A DNA stretch of 64,000 nt from SFLA01 sp045595785 (GTDB taxonomy: Bacteria; Bacillota; Clostridia; Oscillospirales; CAG-382): positions 1 through 64,000 of the forward strand of contig JAZOBE010000045.1 of NCBI GenBank assembly GCA_045595785.1, written 5' to 3'. Shown in pieces: positions 34,125 to 42,937 of the stretch (the first letter of the stretch is position 1; each line of letters begins with the position of its first letter). The translations under genes were made by a program, and so were the position numbers. The notes under the pieces are model-generated. The model did not search any database and had not been told where the DNA came from. It saw only the letters and a list, made by a program, of their open reading frames with translations.

Positions 34125-35390
34125 TCAGACCTTCGCTTTCATCGCTCTTGCGCCTATATCCTTGCGGTAATAAGCGTTCTCAAAGCCTATATTTTTGGTT
34201 GCGGCATAGGATTTGCTTATAGCTTCCTCCAACGTATCGCCGATGCAGGTAACGCCAAGCACTCTTCCGCCTGCGGAAACCAATTTTCCGTCAACTGTTT
34301 TTGCACCTGCGTAATAAACCTCGCCGTCAATGCTTCCCGTTTGCTTTATTTCAAAGCCGCTTGCATATTTTCCGGGATATCCCTCAGACGCCTGAATAAC
34401 ACAGCAGGCGTGCTTGGAAGCAAATTTTACTTCGCATTCACTTAAAACCCCGTCGCTTACCGCGCGCATTACCGTAAACAGATCGCTTTCCAGCAGGGGA
34501 AGGACTACCTGAGTCTCGGGGTCGCCGAAACGGCAGTTATATTCAATAACCTTGGGGCCGTTAGGGGTAAGCATAAGACCGAAGTACAAGCATCCGCTGA
34601 AGGGACAGCCTTCCTTATTCATAGCGTTAATGGTGGGCAGGAATATCTCCTGCATACATCTGTCTGCCATTTCCTCGGTATAATAGGGGTTGGGTGCAAC
34701 GGTGCCCATACCGCCGGTGTTAAGTCCCTCATCGTTATCCAGTGCTCTCTTGTGGTCCATAGAGGATACCATAGGAACAACGGTGTTTCCGTCTGTAAAG
34801 GCAAGGACCGAAACCTCGGGTCCCGTAAGGAATTCTTCAATAATAATATTCTTGCCGCTATCGCCGAAGCGGTTGTCCAGCATCATGGATCTTACCGCTT
34901 CCTCCGCTTCCTCTCTGGTCTCGGCAATAACAACACCTTTGCCCAGCGCCAGACCGTCTGCCTTTATAACCGTGGGGATAGGGCAGGAGGAAACGTATTC
35001 CAGCGCCTTGTCCGCATCATAAAAGCATTCTGCCTTGGCGGTGGGAATTCCGTATTTGTTCATAAGATTCTTGGAAAACACCTTGCTTCCCTCTATCTGC
35101 GCCGCCGCCTTGGAGGGACCGAAGCAAGGAATACCCTTTTCACGAAGTCTGTCGCACGCGCCCATAACCAAAGGGTCATCGGGCGCAACAACAGCGTAGT
35201 CGATGCTGTTTTCCAAGGCAAAGCTTACAATTCCGTCAAGATCCTTCGCACCGATATTCACGCAAATCGCATCCTCTGCAATGCCGCCGTTACCGGGAAG
35301 GGCGTACAGCTCGGTTATTTCGTTGCTCTTTTTAAGAGCCTTTATTATGGCATGCTCGCGGCCGCCGCCGCCTACTACCATTACCTTCAT
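34125..35390 (-). CDS. purD: Phosphoribosylamine-glycine ligase
   Basis: This 421-residue ATP-grasp enzyme makes GAR from phosphoribosylamine, glycine and ATP. I place the start at the ATG giving MKVMVVGGGGREHAI, because GGAGGAA lies just ahead and the family always begins there; an upstream in-frame ATG adds 19 atypical residues. GPSKAAAQIEGSK, KADGLALGKGV and EYNCRFGDPETQ are the expected motifs. It sits between the transformylase gene and purL. Confidence 0.95.
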   Translation of the reverse strand: MKVMVVGGGGREHAIIKALKKSNEITELYALPGNGGIAEDAICVNIGAKDLDGIVSFALENSIDYAVVAPDDPLVMGACDRLREKGIPCFGPSKAAAQIEGSKVFSKNLMNKYGIPTAKAECFYDADKALEYVSSCPIPTVIKADGLALGKGVVIAETREEAEEAVRSMMLDNRFGDSGKNIIIEEFLTGPEVSVLAFTDGNTVVPMVSSMDHKRALDNDEGLNTGGMGTVAPNPYYTEEMADRCMQEIFLPTINAMNKEGCPFSGCLYFGLMLTPNGPKVIEYNCRFGDPETQVVLPLLESDLFTVMRAVSDGVLSECEVKFASKHACCVIQASEGYPGKYASGFEIKQTGSIDGEVYYAGAKTVDGKLVSAGGRVLGVTCIGDTLEEAISKSYAATKNIGFENAYYRKDIGARAMKAKV

Positions 35391-35413
35391 ATTATATATA
35401 TTCCTCCCTGCGC

Positions 35414-36598
35414 TTAGTGGTGGAACAGTCTCGTTCCGGTAAAGCACATCGCCATTCCGTACTTGTTGCAGGTTTCGATAACCTGGTCGTCTCTTACGCT
35501 TCCGCCGGGCTGTGCCACGTAGGAAACACCGCTTCTCTTGCCGCGCTCAATATTGTCGCCGAAGGGGAAGAACGCATCGCTTCCAAGAGAAACGCCGGTA
35601 ATAGTGTCAAGGTAAGCTCTCTGCTCTGCCTTGGTAAATACTTCGGGGCAAACGGTAAAGAATTTCTGCCACTCACCGTCAGCAAGAATTTCGTCGGGAT
35701 TTTCGGAAAGATAAATATCAATGCAGTTATCTCTGTCAGGTCTGCCGATATCAGCCTTAAAGGGGAGATTCAGGCACTTTTCGTGCTGTCTCAAATGCCA
35801 GAGGTCTGCCTTGCTTCCTGCCAGACGGGTGCAAAGAATACGGGACTGCTGTCCTGCGCCTACACCGATAGCCTGTCCGTCATAAGCATAGCAAACGGAA
35901 TTGGACTGGGTGTACTTAAGAGTAATAAGTGCAATAACCAGGTCTCTCTTTGCCTCGTCGGAAAGAGTCTTGTTGTCGGTAACGATATTGTTAAGACATT
36001 CGGGGTCTATTTTAAGATTATTTCTGCCCTGCTCAAAGGTAATACCGAAAACCTGCTTCTTTTCTGCTTCTGCAGGCACGTAATTCGGGTCTATTTTTAC
36101 TATATTATAGCTTCCCTTGCGCTTGGATTTAAGTATCTCAAGTGCCTCGTCGGTATAACCGGGAGCGATAATACCGTCAGAAACCTCACGCTTGATAATG
36201 AGGGCGGTGGTAGCATCACACTCTCTGGAAAGCGCTATCCAGTCACCGAAGGAGGACTGTCTGTCAGTACCTCTTGCTCTTGCATAAGCGCAAGCAAGGG
36301 GGCTTTCGTCAAGACCTTCGATATCATCAACGAAAGACGCCTTTTTCTGCGCCTCGGAAAGAGGGTTGCCCACAGCGGCAGAGGTAGGGGAAACGTGCTT
36401 AAAGGAGGTAGCGGCAGGCATATTCAGCGCCGCGTCCAATTCCTTAACAAGCTGCCAGGAGTTAAATGCGTCAAGAAAGTTTATGTAGCCGGGTCTGCCG
36501 TTAAGAATCTCAACGGGCAGGTCGGAACCGTCTTCCATATATATTTTAGAGTTTTTCTGGTTGGGGTTACAACCGTATTTAAGTGCAAATTCCTTCAT
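35414..36598 (-). CDS. purH: AICAR transformylase (stand-alone, no cyclohydrolase domain)
   Basis: This 394-residue protein corresponds only to the C-terminal AICAR formyltransferase domain of PurH. The active-site region KHVSPTSAAVGNP (Lys-His) and the SNSVCYAYDGQAIGVGAGQQSR stretch (split here for length: SNSVCYAYDGQ, then IGVGAGQQSR) are present. The N-terminal MGS-like IMP cyclohydrolase domain of normal PurH is absent. The missing step is supplied by PurO three genes upstream. It uses 10-formyl-THF, made by Fhs from the same operon. Confidence 0.92.
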   Translation of the reverse strand: MKEFALKYGCNPNQKNSKIYMEDGSDLPVEILNGRPGYINFLDAFNSWQLVKELDAALNMPAATSFKHVSPTSAAVGNPLSEAQKKASFVDDIEGLDESPLACAYARARGTDRQSSFGDWIALSRECDATTALIIKREVSDGIIAPGYTDEALEILKSKRKGSYNIVKIDPNYVPAEAEKKQVFGITFEQGRNNLKIDPECLNNIVTDNKTLSDEAKRDLVIALITLKYTQSNSVCYAYDGQAIGVGAGQQSRILCTRLAGSKADLWHLRQHEKCLNLPFKADIGRPDRDNCIDIYLSENPDEILADGEWQKFFTVCPEVFTKAEQRAYLDTITGVSLGSDAFFPFGDNIERGKRSGVSYVAQPGGSVRDDQVIETCNKYGMAMCFTGTRLFHH

Positions 36599-36616
36599 AT
36601 TTATATCTACTCCTTC

Positions 36617-38053
36617 TTAAACTTTAAGGTCGCTGTTTTCGCCGCCGACAAAGTATTTATCAATAATGGGCTGTGCCACGTCACGTATAAATTCTTCTGT
36701 CTGATGCACGCTTCTGCCAATATATTTTTCGGGCATAAGCAAGCTGTTAATTTCTTCTTCGGTAAGACCGAACTTTTCGTCTGCGGCAATACGCTTAATA
36801 AGGTCGTTTTCCTTGCCCTCAAGCTTTACCTGCGCCGCCGCCGCGTGGGAATGAACACGCAATCTTTCGTGTAATTCCTGTCTGTCTCCGCCAGCTTCAA
36901 CGGCACGCATCATAATGTTTTCGGTGGCCATAAAGGGAAGCTTTTCCATTACTCTGCGGTTTATTACCTTATCGTATACCACCATACCGGAGGTTACGTT
37001 AATGTATATATTCAAAATAGCATCTACCGCGAGGAACGCCTCTGCGTTGGAGATACGTCTGTTTGCGGAATCATCCAGCGTGCGCTCAAACCACTGTGTA
37101 CCTGCGGTAAATGCAGGGTTAAGAGAATCGGTTATAACGTATCTTGCCAAAGCGGAGATACGCTCGCATCTCATGGGATTACGCTTGTAAGGCATTGCGG
37201 ACGAGCCTACCTGATTCTTTCCGAAGGGCTCCTCCATTTCCTCAAAGGACTGAAGCAGTCTCATATCGTTGGAGAACTTGTATGCACTCTGCGCAAAGCC
37301 GGAAAGTGCGGAAAGAAAGTAAGCGTCCACCTTTCTGGAATAGGTCTGTCCCGAAACGGGCACCACGCCGTCAAACCCATAGTCTGCGGCGATAAGCTCT
37401 TCAACCTGCTTTACCTTTTCCTCATCGTTTCCGAAAAGCTCCATAAAGCTTGCCTGAGTACCGGTGGTACCCTTTGAGCCCAGCATCTTCAGCTCCTTTA
37501 TTCTGTGCTCCAGTTCCTTTATATCCATGGAAAGCTCATACATCCAAAGAGTTGCGCGCTTTCCCACGGTGGTAAGCTGTGCAGGCTGAAGGTGGGTATA
37601 TGCAAGGCAGGGCATAGACTTATACTTTTCGGCAAAGTCAGCCAGATTTTTCATAACAGCGGCGGCTTTTTTAAGCACCGCTTCACTTGCCTGCTTAAGA
37701 ATAATTATATCGGTATTATCACCTACGTAACAGCTTGTTGCGCCGAGGTGGATAATAGGCTCCGCCTCGGGACACTGCTCACCGAAGGTGTGGATATGCG
37801 CCATAACGTCGTGACGCACCTTTTTCTCCCACTCTGCGGCTTTTTCATAATCCACGTTGTCCTTGTTTGCTTCCATCTGAGCTATCTGCTCGTCGGTTAT
37901 GTTAAGACCGCATTTCTGCTCAGCCCTTGCAAGAGATATCCACAGCTTTCGCCAGGTACGGAACTTGTTGTTGTCCGAAAAGATATACTGCATCTCATCA
38001 CTGGCATAGCGGGTGGAGAGAGGGGAGACGTATCTGTCGTGTCTGTCCATCAT
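36617..38053 (-). CDS. purB: Adenylosuccinate lyase
   Basis: This 478-residue enzyme of the fumarase/aspartase superfamily cleaves SAICAR to AICAR and adenylosuccinate to AMP, releasing fumarate. The signature loop SSAMPYKRNPMRCERI (near 290-305) carries the catalytic Ser. HLGATSCYVGDN and TGTQASF are further conserved sites. Its ATG overlaps the purO stop by one base (TGATG), giving translational coupling. Confidence 0.96.
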   Translation of the reverse strand: MMDRHDRYVSPLSTRYASDEMQYIFSDNNKFRTWRKLWISLARAEQKCGLNITDEQIAQMEANKDNVDYEKAAEWEKKVRHDVMAHIHTFGEQCPEAEPIIHLGATSCYVGDNTDIIILKQASEAVLKKAAAVMKNLADFAEKYKSMPCLAYTHLQPAQLTTVGKRATLWMYELSMDIKELEHRIKELKMLGSKGTTGTQASFMELFGNDEEKVKQVEELIAADYGFDGVVPVSGQTYSRKVDAYFLSALSGFAQSAYKFSNDMRLLQSFEEMEEPFGKNQVGSSAMPYKRNPMRCERISALARYVITDSLNPAFTAGTQWFERTLDDSANRRISNAEAFLAVDAILNIYINVTSGMVVYDKVINRRVMEKLPFMATENIMMRAVEAGGDRQELHERLRVHSHAAAAQVKLEGKENDLIKRIAADEKFGLTEEEINSLLMPEKYIGRSVHQTEEFIRDVAQPIIDKYFVGGENSDLKV

Positions 38054-38775
38054 CAGTTACCGTTCTTGTTTATAATGCACTGTCTTGCAGAACCGTCTGC
38101 AAGGCAGGTGTATCTTACGTAAAGGGAAATAAGATTATCCTTGTTAAGAGAATCCCATACCTCCTGCGCAAACTCGTTTATGTCTCCGCTTATCTTTACT
38201 CGTTTAGGCTCACCGGTAAAGGTGGGGAGAGGCTTTCCATCGCCGTTGTAGGTGTGGATAAAGTGTCCCAGACCTGCGGTAGGCGCATAGGAATAAGTGT
38301 ATCTGTTGCAGGCAGTACCCTCGGGGTCTGCGGATTTAAGTATGCTCATTTTATAAGAATAACCATTTTCAAAATCCTGAATAGCGGAAATTCTGGGGGT
38401 AAGATTAGGAGCATCGGGCTCAAAGCAGCGAGTCTCCAATCCCTGCTCAAAGGTCATTCCTTTGGTAAGATGCTCGTATACCGTGTCGGTCTGGTCGCCG
38501 TTGGTGGTTATAAGCTTGTTACCGAACACTCTGGATGCGGCGTAAATAATAAGGGAAGGGTCCTCTACCTTGCTTTCGTCAAAGGCTTTGGTGATTATAG
38601 CGCCGTCCTCACGCTCCGCAAAAACACGGTTGCGGGAGTTTTCGCTTCTGCCCATAATAAAGTATGCGGTAACCGCGTACTTTCCGCTTTCATCTGTGCC
38701 TACAATTATTCCTCTGCCGGGATAAGGGTTGTTGCCAACCAATTCGTTCATGGTGTAAGACTGGTATACGCTCAT
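38053..38775 (-). CDS. purO: IMP cyclohydrolase, PurO type
   Basis: This 240-residue protein closes the ring of FAICAR to give IMP. It belongs to the PurO family, first known from archaea and unrelated to the PurH cyclohydrolase. The start ATG gives MSVYQSYTMNELVGNNPYPG with AAGGAG ahead; a longer in-frame start would run into purN and adds unlikely residues. NNPYPGRGIIVG, YFIMGRSENSRNRVF and TNGDQTD are family-like. It complements the transformylase-only PurH of the operon. Confidence 0.9.
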   Translation of the reverse strand: MSVYQSYTMNELVGNNPYPGRGIIVGTDESGKYAVTAYFIMGRSENSRNRVFAEREDGAIITKAFDESKVEDPSLIIYAASRVFGNKLITTNGDQTDTVYEHLTKGMTFEQGLETRCFEPDAPNLTPRISAIQDFENGYSYKMSILKSADPEGTACNRYTYSYAPTAGLGHFIHTYNGDGKPLPTFTGEPKRVKISGDINEFAQEVWDSLNKDNLISLYVRYTCLADGSARQCIINKNGN

Positions 38776-38780
38776 TTTAA

Positions 38781-39401
38781 TTATTCTCCTTTTTGTTTCA
38801 TTATCCGTGCGGAAACCTTTTCCGCCGCAAGGGGAAGTATTATCCACTCCGCATCTTCCATTACTCGGCGCTGTAACGTTTCGGGCGTGTCGTCATCTTT
38901 AACTTCAACTGCCTTCTGGGCAATTATCTCACCGCCGTCGCAAACCTCGTTTACAAAATGCACGGTGGCGCCTGTAACCTTAACACCCTTTTCCAACGCC
39001 GCCTCGTGAACGCGGAGTCCGTAATATCCCTTTCCGCAAAAAGAGGGGATAAGTGCAGGGTGTACGTTTATCATTCTGTTGGGGAACCGCTTTGTAAAAT
39101 CCTCGCTGAGTATGCACATAAAGCCTGCAAGAATTATTATATCAGCCTTAACTTCCTCAATAATTCTTATCACTTCGGCTTCAAACTTTTCGCCCAGCTC
39201 CTTTTTGTTGGCAACGTATCCGTTTATTCCGGCGTTTTCCGCACGGGTAAGTGCGTATACACCGGGCTTATTGGATATAACGGCAACTATCTCACCGCTG
39301 TGTAAAACACCGCTTGTCTGTGCGTCGATAAGTGCCTGCAGGTTTGTTCCGCCGCCGGATACAAGCACTGCAATTCTTGTCTTTTCTGCCATGTCCGCCA
39401 C
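38781..39401 (-). CDS. purN: Phosphoribosylglycinamide formyltransferase
   Basis: This 206-residue enzyme transfers the formyl group of 10-formyl-THF to GAR. VLVSGGGTNLQAL is the phosphate-binding loop; MINVHPALIPSFCGKG holds the catalytic His with the upstream Asn, and VCDGGEIIAQ the conserved Asp. The start could be the first ATG or one three codons later. It begins immediately after purM and ends 5 bp before the purO start. Confidence 0.95.
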   Translation of the reverse strand: MADMAEKTRIAVLVSGGGTNLQALIDAQTSGVLHSGEIVAVISNKPGVYALTRAENAGINGYVANKKELGEKFEAEVIRIIEEVKADIIILAGFMCILSEDFTKRFPNRMINVHPALIPSFCGKGYYGLRVHEAALEKGVKVTGATVHFVNEVCDGGEIIAQKAVEVKDDDTPETLQRRVMEDAEWIILPLAAEKVSARIMKQKGE

Positions 39402-39402
39402 C

Positions 39403-40452
39403 TTAAGCGATAACTATCTTTTCGCTTCCCTCGGAAACGGTACCGATAACGTAAGCGTCCTCACCGTGAGCCTTAAGTATCTCAATAGATCTCTCAACGT
39501 CCTCGGGAGCAACTACGATACTCATACCGACGCCCATGTTGTATGTGTTGAACATATCTCTTTCGGGAATATTTCCGTCCTTTGCAATAACTTCAAAGAT
39601 AGGAAGCACTTTTACCGCACTGCGGTCAATGTTTGCGCAAAGTCCGTCAGGCACGGAACGGGGAATGTTTTCGTAAAATCCGCCGCCGGTAATATGGGAT
39701 ATACCCTTTACCTCAACCTGCTCAAGGAGTGCCAGCACAGGCTTAACGTATATCTTGGTGGGAACAAGCAGCGCTTCCGCTACCGTTTTTCCTCCCAATT
39801 CCTCACGGGGAACGTAAAGGTTGGGGTTATTGTTATCAATATCAAAAACCTTACGGCAAAGAGAAAAGCCGTTGGAATGAATACCGGTGGAGGGGAGAGC
39901 TATAATAACGTCCCCTGCTTTCATTTTGGTATTATCTATTATCTTCTTTTTGTCAACAACGCCTACGGTAAAGCCCGCAAGGTCGTATTCGTCAACAGGC
40001 ATCATACCGGGATGCTCTGCAGTTTCACCGCCGATAAGGGCACAGCCGGACTGAACACAGCCCTCTGCAACACCTGCAACCAGCTCTGCAATACGCTCGG
40101 GCACGTTTTTGCCGCAAGCGATATAGTCAAGGAAGAAAAGGGGCTTTGCGCCGACGCAGATAACGTCGTTAACGCACATTGCAACGCAGTCGATACCGAT
40201 AGTATCGTGCTTGTCGGTGAGAATAGCCAGCTTTAATTTGGTTCCCACGCCGTCTGTGCCGGAAACCAGCACCGGCTCTTCCATTCCCGCAATATTAAGA
40301 CCGAAGCAGCCGCCGAAACCGCCAACGTCATCAAGACATCCCTCGTTACGGGTGCGTGCAACGTGCTTTTTCATAAGCTCAACTGCCTTGTAGCCTGCGG
40401 TAATATCCACGCCGGCAGCGGCGTAGCTGTCAGATTTGGACTGTGTGTGCAT
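39403..40452 (-). CDS. purM: Phosphoribosylformylglycinamidine cyclo-ligase
   Basis: This 349-residue AIR synthetase closes the imidazole ring using ATP. The family motifs DGVGTKLKLA, ALIGGETAEHPGM, ALPSTGIHSNGFSL and HITGGGFYENIPR are present. Length is standard. GGAGA precedes the ATG. It lies between purF and purN. Confidence 0.96.
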   Translation of the reverse strand: MHTQSKSDSYAAAGVDITAGYKAVELMKKHVARTRNEGCLDDVGGFGGCFGLNIAGMEEPVLVSGTDGVGTKLKLAILTDKHDTIGIDCVAMCVNDVICVGAKPLFFLDYIACGKNVPERIAELVAGVAEGCVQSGCALIGGETAEHPGMMPVDEYDLAGFTVGVVDKKKIIDNTKMKAGDVIIALPSTGIHSNGFSLCRKVFDIDNNNPNLYVPREELGGKTVAEALLVPTKIYVKPVLALLEQVEVKGISHITGGGFYENIPRSVPDGLCANIDRSAVKVLPIFEVIAKDGNIPERDMFNTYNMGVGMSIVVAPEDVERSIEILKAHGEDAYVIGTVSEGSEKIVIA

Positions 40453-40530
40453 AGTTTATCTCCTTTTTGCCTTTTTTCGGCATCATTGTTTTTTCAGTAA
40501 AGTTGTTTTTCAAAGGTCTATTTTGTGTGA

Positions 40531-41955
40531 CTATTCTTTTCCTGTCCAGCAATAGGTACAAAGGTTGCATTCGGGTAAACCGATAGCCTTTACAATACCG
40601 TCGAGAGACTGGAACTCCAGAGAGGAAAAATTAAACTTTTCGCAAATAATACGACGCAGCTTTTGTCCGCGCTCGGTAGACGGGTCGCTGTATTCACTTA
40701 TAAATTCAAGACCCTTTTCGCCCTCAAGCTCGGTAATTACACGGCGCGCAATAAGCTCCATCTCGTTTTTCGCTCTTGAGAAATTAAGATACTTGCAGTT
40801 GTACATTATGGGAGGACATGCGCTTCGCATATGTACTTCTTTTGCGCCGTTGTCATAAAGAAACTCAACCGTTTCCTTAAGCTGTGTGCCTCTTACAATG
40901 GAATCGTCCACAAACAACAGCTTTTTACCCTGTATCAGCCCGGGAACGGGAATCTGCTTCATTTTTGCAATACGGTTTCTATCAACCTGTTTGGCGGAGG
41001 TAAAGCTTCTCTGCCAGGTAGGTGTATATTTAATAAAGGGACGTGCAAAGGGTACAACACTCTTGTTTGCATAACCGATAGCGTGGGGCGTGCCCGAATC
41101 GGGAACACCGCTTACGTAGTCAAGGTCCTGAGCAACTCCGCACTGTTTATCGTACTCCGCCATTATCTCGCCGTTGCGGTAACGCATTATTTCAACGTTT
41201 CTGCCCTCATAGTTGGATGATGAGTATCCGTAATAGGACCATAGGAACGCACATATCTTAAGTTCGCCGTCCGGTTCCGCAAGACGGGTCATTCCGTCCT
41301 TGGTTATTTCAACTATCTCACCGGGACCCAACTCACATACGTCCTCATAATCCAGCTTCTGGTAAGCGAATGACTCAAAGGACACACAGTAACCGCCCTC
41401 GTTTTTTCCTACCAGCACAGGTGTTCTGCCGTATTTATCTCTTGCGGCGATAATTCCGCCGTCATCCTTAAGTATCAGCAGGGAAATGCTTCCCTTAATA
41501 ATGCTTTGCAGGAATTTTATTCCCTCAACGAAACCGCCCTTGCGGCTGATAAGCGCGGCGGCAAGGTCGGTCGAGTTTACCGCACCGCCGGTCATGGCAT
41601 TGAAATGACCGCTGCTGGCGTTAAAATACTGCTCAATAAGCTCGTCAGAATTATTTATAATTCCCACTGTGCAGATCGCAAATTTGCCCAGCGCGGAACG
41701 TATAAGAAGAGGCTGAGGGTCGCTGTCGCTTATACAGCCGATAGCGGACGTGCCCGTCATCTCCTCAAAAATATGCTCAAATTTTGTTCTGAAGGGCGAG
41801 TTCTCGATATTGTGAATATCTCTCTGTAAGCCCTTAACGGGGTCGTATGCCGCCATACCTCCGCGGCGCGTACCAAGATGTGAATGATAATCCGTGCCGA
41901 AGAATACGTCTTCAATCGCGTCGTGCTTGCAGGCGGCGCCGAAAAATCCTCCCAT
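40531..41955 (-). CDS. purF: Amidophosphoribosyltransferase with degenerate glutaminase
   Basis: This 474-residue protein has the PurF fold but starts MGGFFG, without the Cys that becomes the N-terminal nucleophile in normal PurF (MC-G-...). An in-frame stop lies just upstream, so no longer start can supply it. Other glutaminase positions are also changed (TRRGG for HRGQE; no HNRY). The phosphoribosyltransferase half is intact, with PRPP loop VDDSIVRGTQ. The four Fe-S ligand cysteines of Bacillus-type PurF appear kept (ICAF, NCKY, CNLC). It probably uses free ammonia or another amidotransferase. Similar MGGFFG proteins are common in Clostridia and Bacteroidetes. Confidence 0.85.
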   Translation of the reverse strand: MGGFFGAACKHDAIEDVFFGTDYHSHLGTRRGGMAAYDPVKGLQRDIHNIENSPFRTKFEHIFEEMTGTSAIGCISDSDPQPLLIRSALGKFAICTVGIINNSDELIEQYFNASSGHFNAMTGGAVNSTDLAAALISRKGGFVEGIKFLQSIIKGSISLLILKDDGGIIAARDKYGRTPVLVGKNEGGYCVSFESFAYQKLDYEDVCELGPGEIVEITKDGMTRLAEPDGELKICAFLWSYYGYSSSNYEGRNVEIMRYRNGEIMAEYDKQCGVAQDLDYVSGVPDSGTPHAIGYANKSVVPFARPFIKYTPTWQRSFTSAKQVDRNRIAKMKQIPVPGLIQGKKLLFVDDSIVRGTQLKETVEFLYDNGAKEVHMRSACPPIMYNCKYLNFSRAKNEMELIARRVITELEGEKGLEFISEYSDPSTERGQKLRRIICEKFNFSSLEFQSLDGIVKAIGLPECNLCTYCWTGKE

Positions 41956-41997
41956 AAACGTTTACCTCTCTGTTTGCCTTGTTTCTAAAATTTAATA

Positions 41998-42480
41998 TCA
42001 GTTGTTAATTGCGGCGTCCTTAGCCAGTACCTTTTCCGCGTCGGAAAGCCTCTTTGCGTCCAGCTTTGCGGCAAGCTCATCATCGGAAAGAGCTATCATC
42101 TGTGCGGCAAGGAGTGCGGCGTTTACCGCACCGTCTACGGCAACGGTAGCCACGGGAATTCCGGAAGGCATCTGCACGGTGGAAAGAAGTGCGTCAAGTC
42201 CGTTGAACTTTCCTCCGCCGATAGGGATACCGATAACGGGCAGAGTAGTTGCGGCGGCAACCGCACCTGCAAGGTGAGCCGCCATACCTGCGGCACATAT
42301 CATTACGCCGTAGCCGTTATCACGTGCTTCCATAGCAAAAAGACGCACCTGCTCCGGCGTTCTGTGTGCCGATAACACGCGCATCGTATAAGGTATTCCC
42401 AAAGCGGCAAGAGTATCCGCTGCTTTGGATACTACGGGCATATCACTGTCGCTTCCCATTATAATGGCAACTTTTTTCAT
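41998..42480 (-). CDS. purE: N5-carboxyaminoimidazole ribonucleotide mutase
   Basis: This 160-residue enzyme provides CAIR for purine synthesis. The start ATG has GGAGGAAA ahead and gives MKKVAIIMGSDSDMP, the canonical beginning with the GSDSD substrate loop. SAHRTPE supplies the catalytic His, and GGKFNGLDALLS follows. Because purK is not adjacent, it may be a class II PurE (AIR carboxylase) or work with PurK elsewhere. It is the first gene under the ZTP riboswitch. Confidence 0.94.
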   Translation of the reverse strand: MKKVAIIMGSDSDMPVVSKAADTLAALGIPYTMRVLSAHRTPEQVRLFAMEARDNGYGVMICAAGMAAHLAGAVAAATTLPVIGIPIGGGKFNGLDALLSTVQMPSGIPVATVAVDGAVNAALLAAQMIALSDDELAAKLDAKRLSDAEKVLAKDAAINN

Positions 42481-42500
42481 AAAAACGTTTCCTCCGAAAA

Positions 42501-42640
42501 AATAAATATAAAAGGGCAGTCCTCTGCCTATTAAAAACACGCTTCGGGCTGCCCAGACGGTCGGCTTTTATTTCGCCTTGCTCCCTTGCGTTAATTTCGC
42601 AAAAATCCGTCAGTAACAAAGCGATTCTCAATACGGACAT
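42501..42640 (-). ncRNA. ZTP (pfl) riboswitch with intrinsic terminator
   Basis: Reading the minus strand, a P1 hairpin closes on TCCGT/ACGGA (42633-42637 with 42606-42610). A small hairpin GCGaaattaaCGC, then GGGAGC, and finally the hallmark GCCGACCGTCTGGGC (about 42566-42552) follow. The GGGCAG at the end of this core can instead pair with CTGCCC (42514-42519), forming a terminator followed by TTTTATATTTAT. Binding of ZTP or ZMP, a signal of 10-formyl-THF shortage, should stop terminator formation and turn on the purine operon, whose genes include fhs and both formyl transferases. Confidence 0.85.
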
Positions 42641-42861
42641 ATAATAACATATATTGAAGAAAAAGTAAATAGTCAGCCGAATGTTTTTATGACAAATTTT
42701 TTGTCTTTTTAGGCTTTCCTTTTTTAATTTTTCACAAATTCGAGAAGTATATTTTTATTCAAAAATGCATTTCCGAGGTATTATTTATGCAAAATACAGC
42801 TTTTCTTTTGCAGTTTTATGCGTTTTGGACCGTGAAAAGTTAATTTTTTATTCAAAAAGGG

Positions 42862-42890
42862 TTGACAAAACACACTTTGAAGTATAAAAT
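42862..42890 (+). promoter_or_regulatory. Promoter of the livJHMGF operon
   Basis: TTGACA (42862-42867), 17 bp, TAAAAT (42885-42890): close to consensus. A 14-bp sequence TTTTTATTCAAAAA occurs at 42752-42765 and again at 42845-42858, the second copy touching the -35 box. This suggests a regulator site. The rest of 42641-42861 is AT-rich, with one weak hairpin GACAA/TTGTC plus T5 near 42690. Confidence 0.8.
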
Positions 42891-42937
42891 GGACTAACAT
42901 TCATATTTTGCTTGTTAAACAGAAAGGAAAATTACTT

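Noticed and set aside
35417..36874. A 485-codon plus-strand frame opposite the transformylase and purB
   Set aside because: It spans two real genes on the other strand and has no family features.
42501..42640. A guanine/adenine (purine) riboswitch instead of ZTP
   Set aside because: The purine aptamer core is absent, whereas the ZTP hallmark GCCGACCGTCTGGGC is clear.
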